Shown here in pieces: positions 24,136 to 28,158 of a stretch of 28,158 nucleotides of DNA (position 1 is its first letter; every line of letters begins with the position of its first letter). The notes below the pieces were generated by a model. The model was not told where the DNA came from and did no database searches. It worked only from the letters and a program-made list of their open reading frames with translations. This stretch comes from Pseudomonadota bacterium (lineage in GTDB: Bacteria; Pseudomonadota; Gammaproteobacteria; Xanthomonadales; Xanthomonadaceae). The stretch lies in contig JAEWOJ010000207.1 of assembly GCA_023399815.1 (NCBI GenBank), positions 1 to 28,158 on the forward strand. The letters are read 5' to 3'. Position numbers and translations under genes: made by a program.

Positions 24136-26112
24136 TCACTTGATCGGGATCTCGAACGGGCCGGCCGGCAGGCCGTCGCCGTCGTACAGGGTCACGACCG
24201 GGCTGTCGGCCCAGCCGTAGCGCACGCGGGCCGGGGCGGGCACGTCGGCGCGCAGCAGCACCTCGTCGCCGCGGATGCGCGCGCTGGCGTAGCGGCACGC
24301 GCCGGCGGCGTCGCCGCACAGCTCGAAGCCGACCGGGCCGTCGGCGCCGTAGGCGAGCAGGCCGCCGCCGATGTCGCCGAAGCGCACCGCCACCGCGTCG
24401 CCCTCGCGCCGTGCCGACAGCGGCACCGGGCCGGAGGCCGGCAGCGGCTCGCCGTAGACCACGTGCCGCGCCGCGCGCGCCAGGCGGCGGCCCAGTTCCT
24501 GCTTGTTGGCCGGGTGGATGTCGCCGCGCTCGCCGATGTCGATGGTCACCGCCAGCGCGCTGCCCGCGTCCTCGGCGGCCACCGCGCGCTGCGCCTCGCG
24601 CAGTTGCGCCGAGCCGCTTTCCTGCGGCCGGGTCGGTGCCGCGCCGTAGTTGGCCAGCTGCACCACCAGCAACGGCAGGCCGGCGCCGAAGCGCGCGCGC
24701 AGGTCGGCGCGATAGGCGCGCAGCAGGCCGGGGTAGGCCGCCGCATCGCCGGTGTTGGATTCGCCCTGGTACCACAGCGCGCCGCGCAGCGCGTAGCGGC
24801 CCAGCGGCGCGACCATGCCGTTGGACAGCGTGGTCTTGCCCGAGGCCGACAGCCACGGCGCCAGCGGCGGCGTGACCATGCCCGGCGGCACGCTGCGGTA
24901 TTCCCAGCCGGCGTCGTCGAGCGCGATGCGGGTGCCGTCGGCCAGCAGCAGCGCGCGAGTGTCCTCCGGCCCGACCAGGCCGCCGTCCATGTAGGTGTTG
25001 AGCGCGTTGACCACGACCAGGTTGTCGCCTTCATGCAGCAGGCCGTGCGGCAAAGGGTATTCGCGTGCGCTGCCGCCGTAGCTGCTGCCGACGCCGCGAC
25101 CGTTGACCCAGCTCTGGTCGATCTCGTCGACGTTGCCCAGCGCCAGCGTGGCGCCTTGCGCGGCCTGCGCGGCGGTCAGCTGCACCTTCACGCGATACCA
25201 CAGCATGCCGGTGAAGCGTTCCAGTTCGGGCACGCCCCAGGCCTGGTAGTTGCCCAGTTGTTTCGGCGCGCTGCGCCAGCCTTCGGAAGGGGCTTGCGGG
25301 CTCCATGGCCGGTCGTCCGCGGCCACACCTGGCTGTGCGCTCCACCATGCGCCCCACAGCTCGCCCCAGCGCGCATTGGCCGCCTGCGGGTCGTGCGCGT
25401 ACTGCGCCAGCACGTCGAGCGCGTCGCCGAAATCGCCGGCGCCGCGCAGCGCATCGGCGCTGAGCCAGGCCTCGATGCGCGAGCCGCCGAGCGAGGCGTT
25501 GATCAGCCCCATCGGCACGTCCACGGTCTTCTGCAGCTCGCGCGCGAAGTAATAGCAGGCCGCGGAGAAGTCCGGCACGTTCGCCGGCGTGGCCGGCAGC
25601 CATTGCACCGGCCCGGCGAAGTCCTGCCGGGGCGCCGGAGCGCCGGCCTGCGGCACCTTGAGCAGGCGGATGCGGTCGTTGTCGGCGCCGGCGATCTCCG
25701 CGCGCGCGTTCAATGTGCGATGCACCTGCAGTTCCATGTTCGACTGGCCGCCGCACAGCCAGACGTCGCCGACCAGCACGTCGGCCACGCGCTGCACTTC
25801 GCCGCCGCTGCGGGCGGTCAGTTCGTAGGGGCCGCCTTGCCCGAGCGCGGGCAGCCGTGCCTGCCAGTGGCCATCGCTGCCGGCGCGTACGCTCACGCGC
25901 TTGCCGGCAAACTCGACCTGCATCTGCGCATTGGGCGTGGCCTGGCCCCATACCGGGATCGGCGCATCGCGTTGCACCACGGCATGGTCCTGGAACAGCG
26001 CATGCAGCAGCGGCGTATCGGCCGCCTGCGTGGCGAAGCTGCCGCCGCCGGCCAGCGCCAGCAGCAGGGCATTGAAGCAGCACGATGCGAAACGGGAGGC
26101 CTTGGGATTCAC
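24136..26112 (-). CDS. SGNH-type acetylesterase (sialate O-acetylesterase / CE20-like)
   Basis: 658 residues from a GTG start at 26112, with GGGGA seven bases upstream and a signal peptide ending near Ala30 (FATQA). SGNH blocks: GDVWLCGGQSNMELQ with Ser124, GALWYQGESNT in the C-terminal half, and DIHPANKQELG with Asp531 and His533. Between the first and second blocks lies a beta-sandwich resembling a GH2 sugar-binding domain (GMLWYRVKVQLTAAQ...GNVDEIDQSWVNG), an arrangement known in sialate O-acetylesterase-like and CE20 acetylxylan esterases. In a glucuronoxylan cluster the likely job is removing acetyl groups from xylan oligosaccharides in the periplasm; sialic acid is improbable. A TTG at 26118 is an alternative start. 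It follows GH67 with a 2-base gap. Confidence 0.88.
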   Translation of the reverse strand: MNPKASRFASCCFNALLLALAGGGSFATQAADTPLLHALFQDHAVVQRDAPIPVWGQATPNAQMQVEFAGKRVSVRAGSDGHWQARLPALGQGGPYELTARSGGEVQRVADVLVGDVWLCGGQSNMELQVHRTLNARAEIAGADNDRIRLLKVPQAGAPAPRQDFAGPVQWLPATPANVPDFSAACYYFARELQKTVDVPMGLINASLGGSRIEAWLSADALRGAGDFGDALDVLAQYAHDPQAANARWGELWGAWWSAQPGVAADDRPWSPQAPSEGWRSAPKQLGNYQAWGVPELERFTGMLWYRVKVQLTAAQAAQGATLALGNVDEIDQSWVNGRGVGSSYGGSAREYPLPHGLLHEGDNLVVVNALNTYMDGGLVGPEDTRALLLADGTRIALDDAGWEYRSVPPGMVTPPLAPWLSASGKTTLSNGMVAPLGRYALRGALWYQGESNTGDAAAYPGLLRAYRADLRARFGAGLPLLVVQLANYGAAPTRPQESGSAQLREAQRAVAAEDAGSALAVTIDIGERGDIHPANKQELGRRLARAARHVVYGEPLPASGPVPLSARREGDAVAVRFGDIGGGLLAYGADGPVGFELCGDAAGACRYASARIRGDEVLLRADVPAPARVRYGWADSPVVTLYDGDGLPAGPFEIPIK

Positions 26113-26114
26113 GA

Positions 26115-28158
<2,044 letters not shown>

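Overview
The window is about 28 kb of very GC-rich DNA (roughly 70% by eye) from a gammaproteobacterium of the Xanthomonadaceae (Xanthomonas, Pseudoxanthomonas, Stenotrophomonas or a close relative). This rests on the Xanthomonas-type TonB-dependent receptor beside a GH43 enzyme and a GPH transporter, on paired operators matching the Xanthomonas xyl-box as I remember it, and on two kinds of short palindromic repeat of a type common in this family. The genus cannot be fixed from the sequence alone.

Left part (1-7463), housekeeping: a YceH-family gene (minus strand), then on the plus strand a lipoprotein acid phosphatase/5'-nucleotidase overlapping pyrF, a gap of about 350 bp with an AT-rich inverted repeat, a possible small RNA, a T-tract terminator and a REP-like palindrome, then an unknown lipoprotein gene overlapping plsB. 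A lone DinD-like (Bro-N) gene follows, closed by a G9C/GC9 hairpin.

Right part (7464-28158), glucuronoxylan utilisation: three gene clusters. (a) Minus strand 14066->7464: TonB-dependent receptor, GPH symporter, cytoplasmic GH43 glycosidase, aldose 1-epimerase-like protein and, at the end, a YdcH-like small protein. (b) Plus strand 14456->21144: ExuT-like hexuronate transporter, GH10 xylanase, GH115 alpha-glucuronidase, glucuronate isomerase UxaC. (c) Minus strand 28158->21308: GH67 alpha-glucuronidase (cut by the window end), SGNH acetylesterase, enolase-type mannonate dehydratase ManD, fructuronate reductase UxuB. Clusters a and b diverge from a 389-bp region with two LacI-type operator palindromes; b and c converge on a 163-bp spacer with two hairpins.

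Together these can import xylo-oligosaccharides, remove acetyl and (methyl)glucuronate groups, cut the xylan backbone, release pentose and convert glucuronate -> fructuronate -> mannonate -> 2-keto-3-deoxygluconate. KdgK, KDPG aldolase, the xylose genes (xylA/xylB), the LacI regulator and a GH3 xylosidase are not in the window. The most notable points are two non-homologous alpha-glucuronidases in one locus, the paired operators, the candidate small RNA after pyrF, and the DinD gene with its homopolymer hairpin.
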